16,513 nt of DNA from Oscillospiraceae bacterium (GCA_028694405.1 JAQUTM010000032.1:1-16513), one strand, 5' to 3'; shown: positions 1 to 6,172, numbered from the stretch's first letter. Numbers and translations are program-made. The notes: generated from the letters alone by a model not told the origin.

Positions 1-595
1 CGCAAAAGGGGTCCTGTGCCAAGGTGTCGTAGTAAATACGCCCAAGGTCTATAAGGGTTGCCGCTACGGTGTCTTTAATGGGAGCCTCCATGCTGTTGCG
101 GCGGTATCCGCGTTTGTGCAGGCCGTCTCCGCTGGTGTCCAGCATCACTTCTACTACATCTTTTCTAATAGAAAAGCGTACTTTATACAGCTTACCGTCC
201 TCAGGCAAATAAGAAGTGTGATGTCCTTTGCGCAAACGCTCTACAATCGCCTTTTTTACAATGCTTTGGCAGGCAGGTACGCTGGAAAGCACACTGGACA
301 AGCTAGAACCCTTTACAGGAAACTCTGCATCTTCGGGTAAATATTCTTCCCATGGAATATTGTTTACGCCGTCAAAAAGCTCGTCAAAGGTAGTGGCTTT
401 ATAGGTCTTTAGCACAATCAGTACACGCTCTCCGCAGCGCAAGCCCAAGTTAGCAGCAGCCAAAACGTTATCGTCTCCCTTAAACGCTACGCGTCCGTCA
501 GTAACCTTTACGTCCTGTCCTCCCGCTTTTTTAATTTCAAATGCGGCACTTGCCTCGGTGCCAAAGTAACAAGGGGCAATCATATCATATATCAA
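1..595 (-). CDS. ypsC: THUMP-domain class I SAM-dependent rRNA methyltransferase (YpsC/RlmL family), N-terminal part, truncated by window edge
   Basis: This is a partial gene; the reading frame stays open to base 1. The visible 198 residues cover the N-terminal ferredoxin-like/THUMP region and the entry to the methyltransferase domain. The diagnostic stretch is DTSGDGLHKRGYR (about residues 155-170) followed by EAPIKDTVAATLI, which matches the family pattern in RlmL/YpsC enzymes that methylate a guanine N2 in 23S rRNA. The SAM-binding and catalytic motifs lie outside the window. I chose the TTG at 595-593 as start because GAGGAG (604-609 on this strand) sits 7 bases upstream. The first in-frame ATG (583-581) would leave 19 bases, too far. 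The gene has its own candidate promoter and is separated from hpf by a strong terminator. Family assignment is confident; the exact modified base is inferred from homologues. Confidence 0.88.
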   Translation of the reverse strand, partial: MIYDMIAPCYFGTEASAAFEIKKAGGQDVKVTDGRVAFKGDDNVLAAANLGLRCGERVLIVLKTYKATTFDELFDGVNNIPWEEYLPEDAEFPVKGSSLSSVLSSVPACQSIVKKAIVERLRKGHHTSYLPEDGKLYKVRFSIRKDVVEVMLDTSGDGLHKRGYRRNSMEAPIKDTVAATLIDLGRIYYDTLAQDPFC

Positions 596-643
596 AATGC
601 TTTCTCCTCAGCTTTTATCTTGTTTTGTTCAAAATACAGTATC

Positions 644-673
644 AGTGTACCATTACTTTAGTTATTTTTGCAA
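644..673 (-). promoter_or_regulatory. Candidate sigma-A promoter for the rRNA methyltransferase
   Basis: Read on the minus strand there is a -35-like TTGCAA (673-668), an 18-base spacer and a -10-like TACACT (649-644). Each box matches 4 of 6 consensus bases. It lies between the hpf terminator and the methyltransferase start, where a promoter is expected. No experimental support is available. Confidence 0.42.
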
Positions 674-688
674 TAGCAATGTAAAAAA

Positions 689-720
689 TACAGCCGGAGG
701 AATTCCTTCCTCCGGCTGTA
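689..720 (-). terminator. Intrinsic terminator after hpf
   Basis: A perfect 14-bp stem (689-702 pairing with 707-720) with a 4-base loop starts 8 bases past the hpf stop codon. Read on the minus strand it is followed by a run of six T. The GC-rich CAGCCGGAGG arm makes this a textbook Rho-independent terminator for hpf. Confidence 0.93.
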
Positions 721-727
721 ATAATAT

Positions 728-1243
728 TTAATCGGGTATTAACAAGCCGTAGCTGTTGTCTTTCCGTTTGTAAACAACGTTTACCTCGCCTGTCTCTCCG
801 TTGCGAAACATAAAAAATGTGTGCCCAATCATATTCATTTCTAAAATGGCTTCATCTACTGTCTGCGGCTTAACCACAAAATGTTTTTCTCGAATAATAT
901 GATAAGTTTCCTCTTCAAGAGGCTCTTGATCGTACTCTACAGAAATAGGCTGGCTTAACTTATCCGATAAACGCTTACGATTTTTTATAATGCGCCGCTG
1001 TAAAACGTCTGCTGCTGCATCAAATGCAGCCTCCATTTGTTCATCGCTTTTTTCGGCACGCACCATAAAGCCTTTATCACGCACAGTAATCTCTACGGTT
1101 TGCCAGGCTTTTTCTACCGTTACAGTAACCTGAGCTTCTGCGCTGTCAGAAAAAAATTTTTCTAGTTTTTTCATTCTGGTCTCTACGCGCTCGGTAAAAC
1201 TGGGCTTTAGGCTTACTTTTCTTCCGGTGGTGATAATCTTCAT
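728..1243 (-). CDS. hpf: Long-form ribosome hibernation promoting factor (HPF/YvyD family)
   Basis: The product has 171 residues. Residues 1 to about 95 form the RaiA/HPF ribosome-binding fold (MKIITTGRKV start, then KLEKFF and VTVEKAWQTVEITV strands, and a basic helix near RRIIKNRKR). Residues about 113-171 form the C-terminal dimerisation domain (HFVVKPQTVDEAILEMNMIGH and ending near NSYGLLIP). The two-domain length is typical of Firmicute long HPF, which binds the 30S decoding region and joins 70S ribosomes into silent 100S dimers in stationary phase. The ATG at 1243 is preferred: GGAGG lies 8 bases upstream, whereas a TTG two codons earlier almost touches the GGAGG. It appears monocistronic, with its own promoter and terminator. 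Confidence 0.95.
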   Translation of the reverse strand: MKIITTGRKVSLKPSFTERVETRMKKLEKFFSDSAEAQVTVTVEKAWQTVEITVRDKGFMVRAEKSDEQMEAAFDAAADVLQRRIIKNRKRLSDKLSQPISVEYDQEPLEEETYHIIREKHFVVKPQTVDEAILEMNMIGHTFFMFRNGETGEVNVVYKRKDNSYGLLIPD

Positions 1244-1273
1244 AAACAATGCCTCCTTACAACCTAAAAAAGC

Positions 1274-1302
1274 AAATTGCTTTACGCAGTAAAATGCAAT
1301 TT
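1274..1302 (-). other. Leader hairpin in the hpf 5' untranslated region, possible attenuator
   Basis: AAATTGC-TTTAC (1274-1285) pairs with GTAAA-GCAATTT (1289-1293 and 1296-1302) across a 3-base loop, with a 2-base bulge. It lies between the hpf -10 box and the hpf start. Read on the minus strand it is followed by GCTTTTTT. It could be a weak terminator or attenuator, or an end for read-through from the upstream amidohydrolase gene. The stem is AT-rich, so strength is uncertain. Confidence 0.4.
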
Positions 1303-1354
1303 TTTGTGTAAAATATTCAAAAAATGCAAGTTACTTATTGCTTTTTCTGTTACT

Positions 1355-1363
1355 ATTATAACA
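1355..1363 (-). promoter_or_regulatory. hpf: Extended -10 promoter for hpf
   Basis: On the minus strand the sequence TGTTATAAT gives a perfect TATAAT box (1360-1355) preceded by the TGn extension. No good -35 box lies 17 bases upstream (TATCTT), which fits an extended -10 promoter. The implied start of transcription is near 1348, giving a leader of about 105 bases before hpf that holds the hairpin at 1274-1302. Confidence 0.55.
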
Positions 1364-1444
1364 TTTCATGTGGTAAAAAGATAAGAATATTTGTAAACAA
1401 AGATTAAACAATTTATTTTCTATTTTGACGAAATTTCATATTTT

Positions 1445-2602
1445 TTACGCAAAATTGCAGGAAACGTGTTCAAAAACTTTTTCGCCGTTTACAAAAGTGG
1501 CCATACATTTTCCACTCATCTCCAAGGCGTCACCGCTATAAATGCTAAAATCGGCATCTTTGCCTACCTCTAAGCTGCCTATACGTTGGTCAAACCCCAT
1601 ATGGCAAGCAGGCACAATGGTAATGGCTTTTAGGGCAGCGCGGTAATCCATTCCCTCGCGCACACAAAGCCCGGCGCTGATAGGTAAATACTGTATGGGG
1701 ATAACGGGGTGGTCGGTACATATGGCAACTTGTACGCCAGCCTTAGCGGCTATTCCCGGGCCTGCTGCTGTTTGGTTACGCAGCTCGGGTTTGCAGCGGT
1801 CTCCCAAAACAGGGCCGGAAATAATACGGCTTTCCGCCTTTGCAAGTTCATCGGCAATCAGGTAGCCTTCGGTGCAATGCACCAAGACATAATTCAAATT
1901 GTATTCTTTTGCAATACGCACTGCCGTAAAAATATCATCGGCGCGGTGAGCGTGTGTATGAATGGGTATTTCGCCTTTTAGCACAGGAATTAATGCTTCC
2001 AGCTTAGCGTCAAAGTCTGCATCTTTTTTTTCCATATAGCGCTTTGTCTTTTCCAATGCCTCGCGGATAATAGCTGCTGTGCCCATACGGCTCATAGGGG
2101 TTTGCTTGCGCTCGTTATAAACGGTTTTAGGGTTTTCGCCAAAAGCCATTTTCATAGCCAAGGGCGCTTTTAATATCATATCGTCTATGCACTTACCTAC
2201 GGTTTTAATAGCCGCGCTTTGCCCGCCTATGGGGTTGCCGCTGCCGGGGCCTGTAACTACCGCCGTAACTCCTGCTGCTAAGGCATCGGTAAAACAGCGG
2301 TCACAGGGGTTAATGGCGTCAATGGCACGCATTTGTGGGGTACAAGGGTTTGTCATCTCGTTGCAGTCCTCCCCTTCAAAGCCTATGCTGTCCTCACAAA
2401 TACCCAAATGGCAATGCGCATCAATAAAGCCTGGATATACGTTTTTGCCGCACGCATCCAGCACAGTATAGCCCTCTGCCGGCGGGCACTGTGTCATATC
2501 ACCTATTGCTTCAATTTTACCGTTTTTTATTTGCAAATAACCTGTCTCAAAATCTGTTTCTGCCGCTGTAAATATATTGGCATTTTTAATTAAATAATTC
2601 AT
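1445..2602 (-). CDS. Metal-dependent amidohydrolase, imidazolonepropionase/cytosine-deaminase-like superfamily, substrate unknown
   Basis: The product has 385 residues with the full amidohydrolase layout. There is an N-terminal beta segment (VLDACGKNVYPGFID), the first metal site DAHCHLG (H63, H65), the conserved GPGSGNPIGGQ stretch (about 118-128), a possible carbamylated-lysine or ligand region GENPK (about 155-159), HTHAH (H215-H219), HCTEG (H242, E245), CTDHP (D297) and a C-terminal IGSLEVGKDADFSIY strand. The family hydrolyses C-N bonds in cyclic amides, or dipeptides in prolidase-like members; the substrate cannot be read from the sequence. The segment 64-103 is rich in cysteine. The ATG follows AGAAAGGA by 5 bases. 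The gene stands alone between the yabR terminator and hpf, so context does not reveal a pathway. Confidence 0.87.
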   Translation of the reverse strand: MNYLIKNANIFTAAETDFETGYLQIKNGKIEAIGDMTQCPPAEGYTVLDACGKNVYPGFIDAHCHLGICEDSIGFEGEDCNEMTNPCTPQMRAIDAINPCDRCFTDALAAGVTAVVTGPGSGNPIGGQSAAIKTVGKCIDDMILKAPLAMKMAFGENPKTVYNERKQTPMSRMGTAAIIREALEKTKRYMEKKDADFDAKLEALIPVLKGEIPIHTHAHRADDIFTAVRIAKEYNLNYVLVHCTEGYLIADELAKAESRIISGPVLGDRCKPELRNQTAAGPGIAAKAGVQVAICTDHPVIPIQYLPISAGLCVREGMDYRAALKAITIVPACHMGFDQRIGSLEVGKDADFSIYSGDALEMSGKCMATFVNGEKVFEHVSCNFA

Positions 2603-2660
2603 GTTATTCCTTTCTGTTTTACTGCTTATTCAATATTTTTATTTTTAAATAGCAACAAAA

Positions 2661-2688
2661 GGCGCTCTGCTTTTTGCTGCAGAGCGCC
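2661..2688 (-). terminator. Intrinsic terminator after yabR, T-rich on both sides
   Basis: A perfect 10-bp GC-rich stem, GGCGCTCTGC (2661-2670) with GCAGAGCGCC (2679-2688), closes an 8-base loop. It lies 13 bases past the yabR stop. On the minus strand the tail is TTTTGTTG. On the plus strand the tail is longer (six T, C, seven T), so it can act in both directions. Confidence 0.88.
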
Positions 2689-2701
2689 CTTTTTTCTTTT
2701 T

Positions 2702-3136
2702 TTACTGACGTCCGCCCCGGCGCGAGTAACCACCGCCGCCGCCACGATGCGCCTCTGTATTGCGCTTAATATCGCTCATTTTTTCTTCGCTGCGGGTTTT
2801 AAATTTAGCCATCATTTCCTCAAAGCTCAAATCTCCTTGAGGTGCAGCAGCTTTGGGCTGCCACACACGGCCTGTATCAGCACGTTGTGGACGCGGCGCA
2901 GGCTTTGGCTCTGCTTTTTTTATGCTTAATGCAATTTTACCGTCTTCGGAGATAGAAAGCACCTTTACACGCACATCCTGTCCCTCAACCAATACATCGC
3001 TTAACTCTTGAATGTACTCGTTGCTTACCTCGCTGATATGCACCATACCCGTACCGCCTTCAAACTTTACAAAGGCACCAAATTTTTTAACACCTGTAAC
3101 TTTACCGTCTACAATGCTTCCAACCTCTACTGCCAT
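2702..3136 (-). CDS. yabR: S1 RNA-binding domain protein (YabR / general stress protein 13-like) with Arg/Gly-rich tail
   Basis: The product has 144 residues. Residues 3-73 are a complete S1/OB-fold domain (VGSIVDGKVTGVKKFGAFV, GMVHISEVS, LVEGQDVRVKVLSISEDGKIALSIK). A Pro/Ala/Lys-rich linker follows (74-100). Then comes the conserved C-terminal helix of this family (LSFEEMMAKFKTRSEEKMSDIK, about 103-124) and a Gly/Arg-rich tail (129-144). S1 proteins of this type bind RNA and associate with ribosomes; the cellular role of YabR is not well defined. Its place directly downstream of divIC is as in Bacillus and many Clostridia. It is bracketed by hairpins on both sides, so it may be its own transcript. 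The Shine-Dalgarno is not ideal: AAGGAG is 13 bases and AAGG 3 bases from the ATG. Confidence 0.9.
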   Translation of the reverse strand: MAVEVGSIVDGKVTGVKKFGAFVKFEGGTGMVHISEVSNEYIQELSDVLVEGQDVRVKVLSISEDGKIALSIKKAEPKPAPRPQRADTGRVWQPKAAAPQGDLSFEEMMAKFKTRSEEKMSDIKRNTEAHRGGGGGYSRRGGRQ

Positions 3137-3174
3137 TAACCTTAACGAACTCCTTAAATTAAAATATTTATATA

Positions 3175-3195
3175 ATAGCGGTCACTTACCGCTAT
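3175..3195 (-). terminator. Hairpin between divIC and yabR, probable weak terminator
   Basis: ATAGCGGT (3175-3182) pairs perfectly with ACCGCTAT (3188-3195) over a 5-base loop, 12 bases past the divIC stop. The following minus-strand sequence is AT-rich (TATTATATAAATATTTT) rather than a clean T run. Termination is therefore likely partial. It may separate the sporulation/division block from yabR. Confidence 0.55.
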
Positions 3196-3207
3196 AGCAT
3201 AACAATT

Positions 3208-3510
3208 TTATTTGCCCTGTATATCTATAAAAATACGCTCCTGTGGGCTGGCATAACCGTATTTATCGCGCGCAATGCGTTCAATGTATTCATCTTCATC
3301 GCCACTGGTAAGTAAGCGTTGCAACTCTTGGTTTTCTGCCTCTTGGCGCGTTATTGCAGTATCCAATGCCTCAATTTGCTGGCGCTTTATCATAATTTCC
3401 ACTTGGCTCATTACCAATGCAACAATTAAATAAACGCACAACAATGCAATGCCACCCTTAAGCAACAGGACAGAACAACTTTTTTTAGACTTTTTTTGTA
3501 CCTTTTTCAT
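3208..3510 (-). CDS. divIC: Septum formation initiator DivIC/FtsB family protein
   Basis: The product has 100 residues with the bitopic DivIC/FtsB design. It has a short basic cytoplasmic N-terminus (MKKVQKKSKK), one transmembrane segment (about 13-35) and an extracellular coiled coil (about 36-70, Gln/Glu-rich with EALDTAITRQEAENQELQRLL). The family-typical end is YIERIARDKYGYASPQE (about 75-91). DivIC forms a trimer with FtsL and DivIB/FtsQ that activates septal peptidoglycan synthesis in the divisome. AGGTGA lies 6 bases before the ATG. The gene sits between yabQ and yabR, exactly as in Bacillus subtilis and most spore-forming Clostridia. Length and composition are normal for the family. 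Confidence 0.92.
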   Translation of the reverse strand: MKKVQKKSKKSCSVLLLKGGIALLCVYLIVALVMSQVEIMIKRQQIEALDTAITRQEAENQELQRLLTSGDEDEYIERIARDKYGYASPQERIFIDIQGK

Positions 3511-3562
3511 GTTATCTCACCTATTTAACGTCTTGCCCAAGACAACAATCTACCTATGCTTC

Positions 3563-4033
3563 TTAGTTTGAATTATACAACACTTTTCCGTCCTTATGCA
3601 AGCTTTTGCGCTTATTTTGTATCTTGGCCTTACGCTTTGCCTGTAGCTTTTGCGCTCTGCCTTTTATGGCACGGCCACAGGGCTTTAGCACAAAATACCA
3701 TATTAACTTAAACGGCAGACACAAAATTGCATAAACCCACTTTTGTACAAAGCGAGTTATAGGCATAAAGCAAATTAAATATCCGCCATAGCCCAGCCCA
3801 ACCCCCAGTATGATATACCACCTTATTACCGCCGAATAAGCAAAGCTTACCGCATAACTATAAGTAAAAAAGGCCGCTGCCACAAACATAAAAATGTCCA
3901 GTACAAACATGCGTACCTTACCGTGTGGCATAAAAAATCGAATTACATCATACAGTACCGCAAGCAACACGCCAAGGCCCAGGCCGCCAAATGCGTCCGC
4001 CAAGGCCATAGCAGGCGTTATTTGTGCTACCAT
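3563..4033 (-). CDS. yabQ: Spore cortex biosynthesis membrane protein YabQ
   Basis: The product has 156 residues and is strongly hydrophobic. I count four probable membrane segments, near residues 9-33, 42-64, 69-92 and 98-118, then a very basic cytoplasmic tail (about 120-150, rich in Lys and Arg). The stretch GLGLGVLLAVLYDVIRFF at the first segment is a YabQ hallmark. In Bacillus subtilis YabQ is made under sigma-E in the mother cell, localises to the forespore membranes and is required for cortex formation. The ATG follows the yabP stop codon with no gap, implying translational coupling. Its presence shows that the organism probably forms endospores. Confidence 0.92.
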   Translation of the reverse strand: MVAQITPAMALADAFGGLGLGVLLAVLYDVIRFFMPHGKVRMFVLDIFMFVAAAFFTYSYAVSFAYSAVIRWYIILGVGLGYGGYLICFMPITRFVQKWVYAILCLPFKLIWYFVLKPCGRAIKGRAQKLQAKRKAKIQNKRKSLHKDGKVLYNSN

Positions 4034-4327
4034 TTAACGCACCAGCCTTTTAAAGAAACTTTCATTTTTCTCTTTACGGCCTGTGTATTGTAAATACTCT
4101 ATATCGCCTTGTATCAGCAGCTGCCCACTCTCGGCGTTTATCTCGGTAACTTGCAAATTTTTTCCGCCTATTGTCAGCGTACCCATATCTGTGTCTGCTG
4201 TAACGGAAAAGGCATCGTAGGCGATAACCTTATTGATTCCGGTAGCGCACAGCTGTGTACGATTTTGCAGGGTTATGCCATGGGGCTTTTGTTGCTTTGC
4301 CTGCACCTCAGCTTCTGTTATTGTCAC
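4034..4327 (-). CDS. yabP: Sporulation protein YabP (YabP/YqfC family)
   Basis: The product has 97 residues. The YabP/YqfC fold is seen as short repeated beta strands: HGITLQNRTQLCATGINKVIAYD, then MGTLTIGGKNLQVTEINAESGQLLIQGDI. A basic C-terminus (FFKRLVR) resembles the Bacillus YabP ending. YabP is a sigma-E-controlled mother-cell protein encoded just upstream of yabQ; its biochemical role is unknown. The start is uncertain. The GTG at 4327 is favoured because GAGGTGAT (4339-4332 on this strand), an extended match to the 16S 3' end, precedes it at proper spacing. The ATG at 4333 overlaps that site and a GTG at 4360 has no Shine-Dalgarno. Confidence 0.88.
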   Translation of the reverse strand: MTITEAEVQAKQQKPHGITLQNRTQLCATGINKVIAYDAFSVTADTDMGTLTIGGKNLQVTEINAESGQLLIQGDIEYLQYTGRKEKNESFFKRLVR

Positions 4328-4462
4328 AGTCATCACCTCAAAGGTAGTATATGCGGGCACACTTTTCTTTTATGCCACAGCTTTTCCCTTTTTGGTATCT
4401 GTATTCTATCACTTATAAATGTAAAATTATGCTGTAAAACATAGGACAGGCAATCTGATTTT

Positions 4463-4711
4463 TTATTCGCCCTCTATTACTTCGTACATTTCGCGTGCAA
4501 CATCTTTTGCGGTAGGAGCCGTTACACTTACTACTTTTACTTGTACCGGCTTAGAGCCAAACCCAATGGTAATAATATCGCCCACTTTAACCGCATAGCT
4601 GGCTTTTACAATTTTTCCGTTAACTTCTATACGGCCTGCATCTGCAACATCATTTGCAACTGTACGGCGTTTTATCAAACGGCTAACTTTCAAATATTTA
4701 TCAATGCGCAT
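4463..4711 (-). CDS. rqcP: S4-domain RNA-binding protein RqcP (YabO)
   Basis: The product has 82 residues and is essentially one S4 RNA-binding domain. The pattern MRIDKYLKVSRLIKRRTVA (residues 1-19), then DAGRIEVNGKIVKASYAVKVGDIITI, matches YabO/RqcP and the heat-shock S4 proteins. In Bacillus RqcP works with RqcH on obstructed 50S subunits, helping C-terminal alanine tailing in ribosome-associated quality control. The ATG at 4711 is chosen because it gives the conserved N-terminus and has AAAGGG 8 bases upstream. A longer frame from 4759 would begin inside the hup terminator hairpin. It sits between hup and yabP as in other Firmicutes. Confidence 0.93.
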   Translation of the reverse strand: MRIDKYLKVSRLIKRRTVANDVADAGRIEVNGKIVKASYAVKVGDIITIGFGSKPVQVKVVSVTAPTAKDVAREMYEVIEGE

Positions 4712-4740
4712 ACTTTTTTCCCTTTCCGTTTTGTTAAAAA

Positions 4741-4767
4741 AAGAGCAGGTGCACTGCACCCGCTCTT
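4741..4767 (-). terminator. Intrinsic terminator after hup
   Basis: On the minus strand AAGAGCGGGTGCA folds back on TGCACCTGCTCTT with one internal mismatch, and the stem runs directly into seven T. It starts 17 bases past the hup stop and ends about 30 bases before rqcP. It likely caps hup mRNA, with partial read-through into rqcP. Confidence 0.9.
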
Positions 4768-4784
4768 ACAAAATTTGCTAAAAT

Positions 4785-5060
4785 TTATTTGGCAACAGCG
4801 TCTTTCAATGCTTTACCGGCTTTGAAAGCAGGAGCTTTTGTTGCAGGAATGGTAATCTCCTCTTTTGTGCGAGGGTTGCGGCCTTTACGAGCAGGACGGT
4901 TGCGAACCTCAAATGTGCCAAAGCCTACCAATGCAACTTTATCGCCATTTACCAATGCGTCTGTAACTGCTTCCAAAACAGCAGAAACTGCTTTCTCTGC
5001 ATCTTTTTTTGTTAAACTTGCGTCTTCTGCAACTTTAGTAATCAAATCTGCCTTTGTCAT
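4785..5060 (-). CDS. hup: HU family nucleoid-associated DNA-binding protein
   Basis: The product has 91 residues, the usual HU length. The helical dimerisation body (MTKADLITKVAEDASLTKKDAEKAVSAVL) is followed by the HU signature: GFGTFEVRNRPARKGRNPRT (about 47-66). This forms the beta arm with the intercalating proline in the RNP stretch. The basic C-terminal helix is APAFKAGKALKDAV. HU bends and compacts DNA non-specifically. GGAGG lies 8 bases before the ATG at 5060; an in-frame TTG five codons upstream overlaps this site and is rejected. The gene lies 51 bases after mazG and is followed at once by a strong terminator. Confidence 0.96.
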   Translation of the reverse strand: MTKADLITKVAEDASLTKKDAEKAVSAVLEAVTDALVNGDKVALVGFGTFEVRNRPARKGRNPRTKEEITIPATKAPAFKAGKALKDAVAK

Positions 5061-5111
5061 AATAATATCCTCCAAAGTATGTGTTTTTAATTTATGATAT
5101 ACAAAAAAGAT

Positions 5112-5915
5112 TTACTTTTTTGTAGATACCTTTTTTGCCTGTTTCCACAGGTCGTCCAGCTGCTGTGCATTTAGCTGTTTTAAAGCTTGTCCGTTTTCTT
5201 CTGCCAAAATTTCGGCAGTTGCCACCCGCGCAGTAAATTTATCGGTAGACGCGGCAAGTGCCTCTTCTGCTTCTACTTTTACAAAACGAGATACATTGGC
5301 AACGCTAAACAGTACATCTCCCAGTTCCTCTGCAACATTTGTGTTTTCTGTAATTGCTTCCTTCAGCTCTGTAATTTCGCTTTCTAAATCTGCCAAAGCA
5401 CCTTGCACGTCGGGATATGTAAACCCATAAGCAGCAGCCCTTTTTTGCACTTTGCGGCTGCGTATTAAAGCCGGCAAAGCACGCGGTACCGCATTTAAAT
5501 TTTGAGCGGCACTTTCAATGTGTTTTTCTTTTTCTTTCAGTGCTTCCCAGTTGGTTAGCACTTCCTCTGTAGTATTGGCAGTTATCTGCCCAAAAATATG
5601 CGGATGACGATAAATTAATTTTTTACAAATGCCGTCACTCACATCATCAAAGCAAAAACGATTTTCCTCGCCTGCCATTTGTGCGTGAAACGCAACCTGA
5701 AGTAACACATCGCCAAGTTCCTCACACAAAGCTTTGTCGTCGTGGGTATCAATAGCATCTACTACTTCATATGTCTCTTCTATAAAATTGTTTTTTATGC
5801 TTTGATGTGTTTGCTCTTTATCCCACGGGCAGCCATTATCCTTATCTCGCAGCAAAGCCACAATCTCCAACAAATCTTGTACCGTATATCGGCTTTTATT
5901 TGTAAAATTGCCCAC
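5112..5915 (-). CDS. mazG: Nucleoside triphosphate pyrophosphohydrolase MazG
   Basis: The product has 267 residues with two tandem MazG domains. The first has CPWD (29-32), a helix with EETYEVVDAI (E46, E47, E50) and CEELGDVLLQVAFHA (D69). The second has ESEITELKEAI and AEELGDVLFSVANVSRF (D200), the EExxE/ExxD magnesium ligands. MazG hydrolyses NTPs and dNTPs to monophosphates plus pyrophosphate, cleaning the nucleotide pool and modulating stress responses. Bacillus YabN carries an extra N-terminal tetrapyrrole (SAM) methylase domain; here it is absent. The GTG at 5915 is chosen because GAGGTGA lies at correct spacing, while the GTG at 5924 overlaps that site. It heads the hup/yab block behind a candidate promoter. 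Confidence 0.94.
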   Translation of the reverse strand: MGNFTNKSRYTVQDLLEIVALLRDKDNGCPWDKEQTHQSIKNNFIEETYEVVDAIDTHDDKALCEELGDVLLQVAFHAQMAGEENRFCFDDVSDGICKKLIYRHPHIFGQITANTTEEVLTNWEALKEKEKHIESAAQNLNAVPRALPALIRSRKVQKRAAAYGFTYPDVQGALADLESEITELKEAITENTNVAEELGDVLFSVANVSRFVKVEAEEALAASTDKFTARVATAEILAEENGQALKQLNAQQLDDLWKQAKKVSTKK

Positions 5916-5970
5916 CCGTTTCACCTCGCATTGAATTAAATTTTACCTTATTACTAAGCTGTTTGCAAGT

Positions 5971-5999
5971 ATTTTATCTATATTAAAACAATTCGTAAA
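5971..5999 (-). promoter_or_regulatory. Candidate sigma-A promoter for mazG-hup
   Basis: Read on the minus strand, TTTACG (5999-5994; 4 of 6 matches to the -35 box) is separated by exactly 17 bases from TAAAAT (5976-5971; 5 of 6 matches to the -10 box). It lies in the only large gap upstream of mazG, 56 bases before its start, downstream of the terminator at 6091-6115. Confidence 0.5.
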
Positions 6000-6090
6000 A
6001 AAGTTTCGTCATTGTTACTGTACTTTATACAGAATTTTGATAATAACTAACAGTTTTTTGATTTTATTGTCTATAACAGTTTTAAAATCC

Positions 6091-6115
6091 CCCGCTTTGC
6101 TGCAAACAAAACGGG
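6091..6115 (-). terminator. Probable intrinsic terminator closing the recJ-rel-hemZ-zinc-ribbon run
   Basis: On the minus strand CCCGTTTTG pairs with CAAAGCGGG (9 bp, one G-U) around a 7-base loop, about 57 bases past the zinc-ribbon stop. It is followed by GGATTTTAAAA, a modest T tract. It separates two gene blocks. The rest of the gap 5916-6172 is AT-rich and shows only the mazG promoter candidate. Confidence 0.6.
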
Positions 6116-6172
6116 AATTTGTTTAACTCTGTTTACTTGGTTGGCTTTATAACCGTAAACCGTGCTTTGCTG

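Noticed and set aside
1709..1981. Plus-strand open reading frame of about 90 codons inside the amidohydrolase gene
   Set aside because: It lies wholly antisense to a gene with a complete conserved active site, has no ribosome site and encodes no recognisable domain. The same holds for all other plus-strand frames in the window, including 9724-10266 and 15120-15722.
2603..2660. Promoter for the amidohydrolase gene (TTGTTG and TATTGA, 17-base spacing)
   Set aside because: The -10 candidate matches only 3 of 6 bases and the -35 lies in the tail of the yabR terminator. A promoter is expected here, but the evidence is too thin to annotate.
3524..3545. Short inverted repeat GTCTTGCCCAAGAC upstream of divIC
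   Set aside because: Only a 5-bp stem with a 4-base loop and no T run; too small to call a terminator or operator.
4361..4462. Possible sigma-E promoter upstream of yabP
   Set aside because: A GAATACAGAT stretch resembles the sigma-E -10 box, but no -35-like element lies at the right distance (13-15 bases). A sigma-A reading of nearby TTTACA and TATAAG also has wrong spacing. A sporulation promoter is expected here but I cannot place it.
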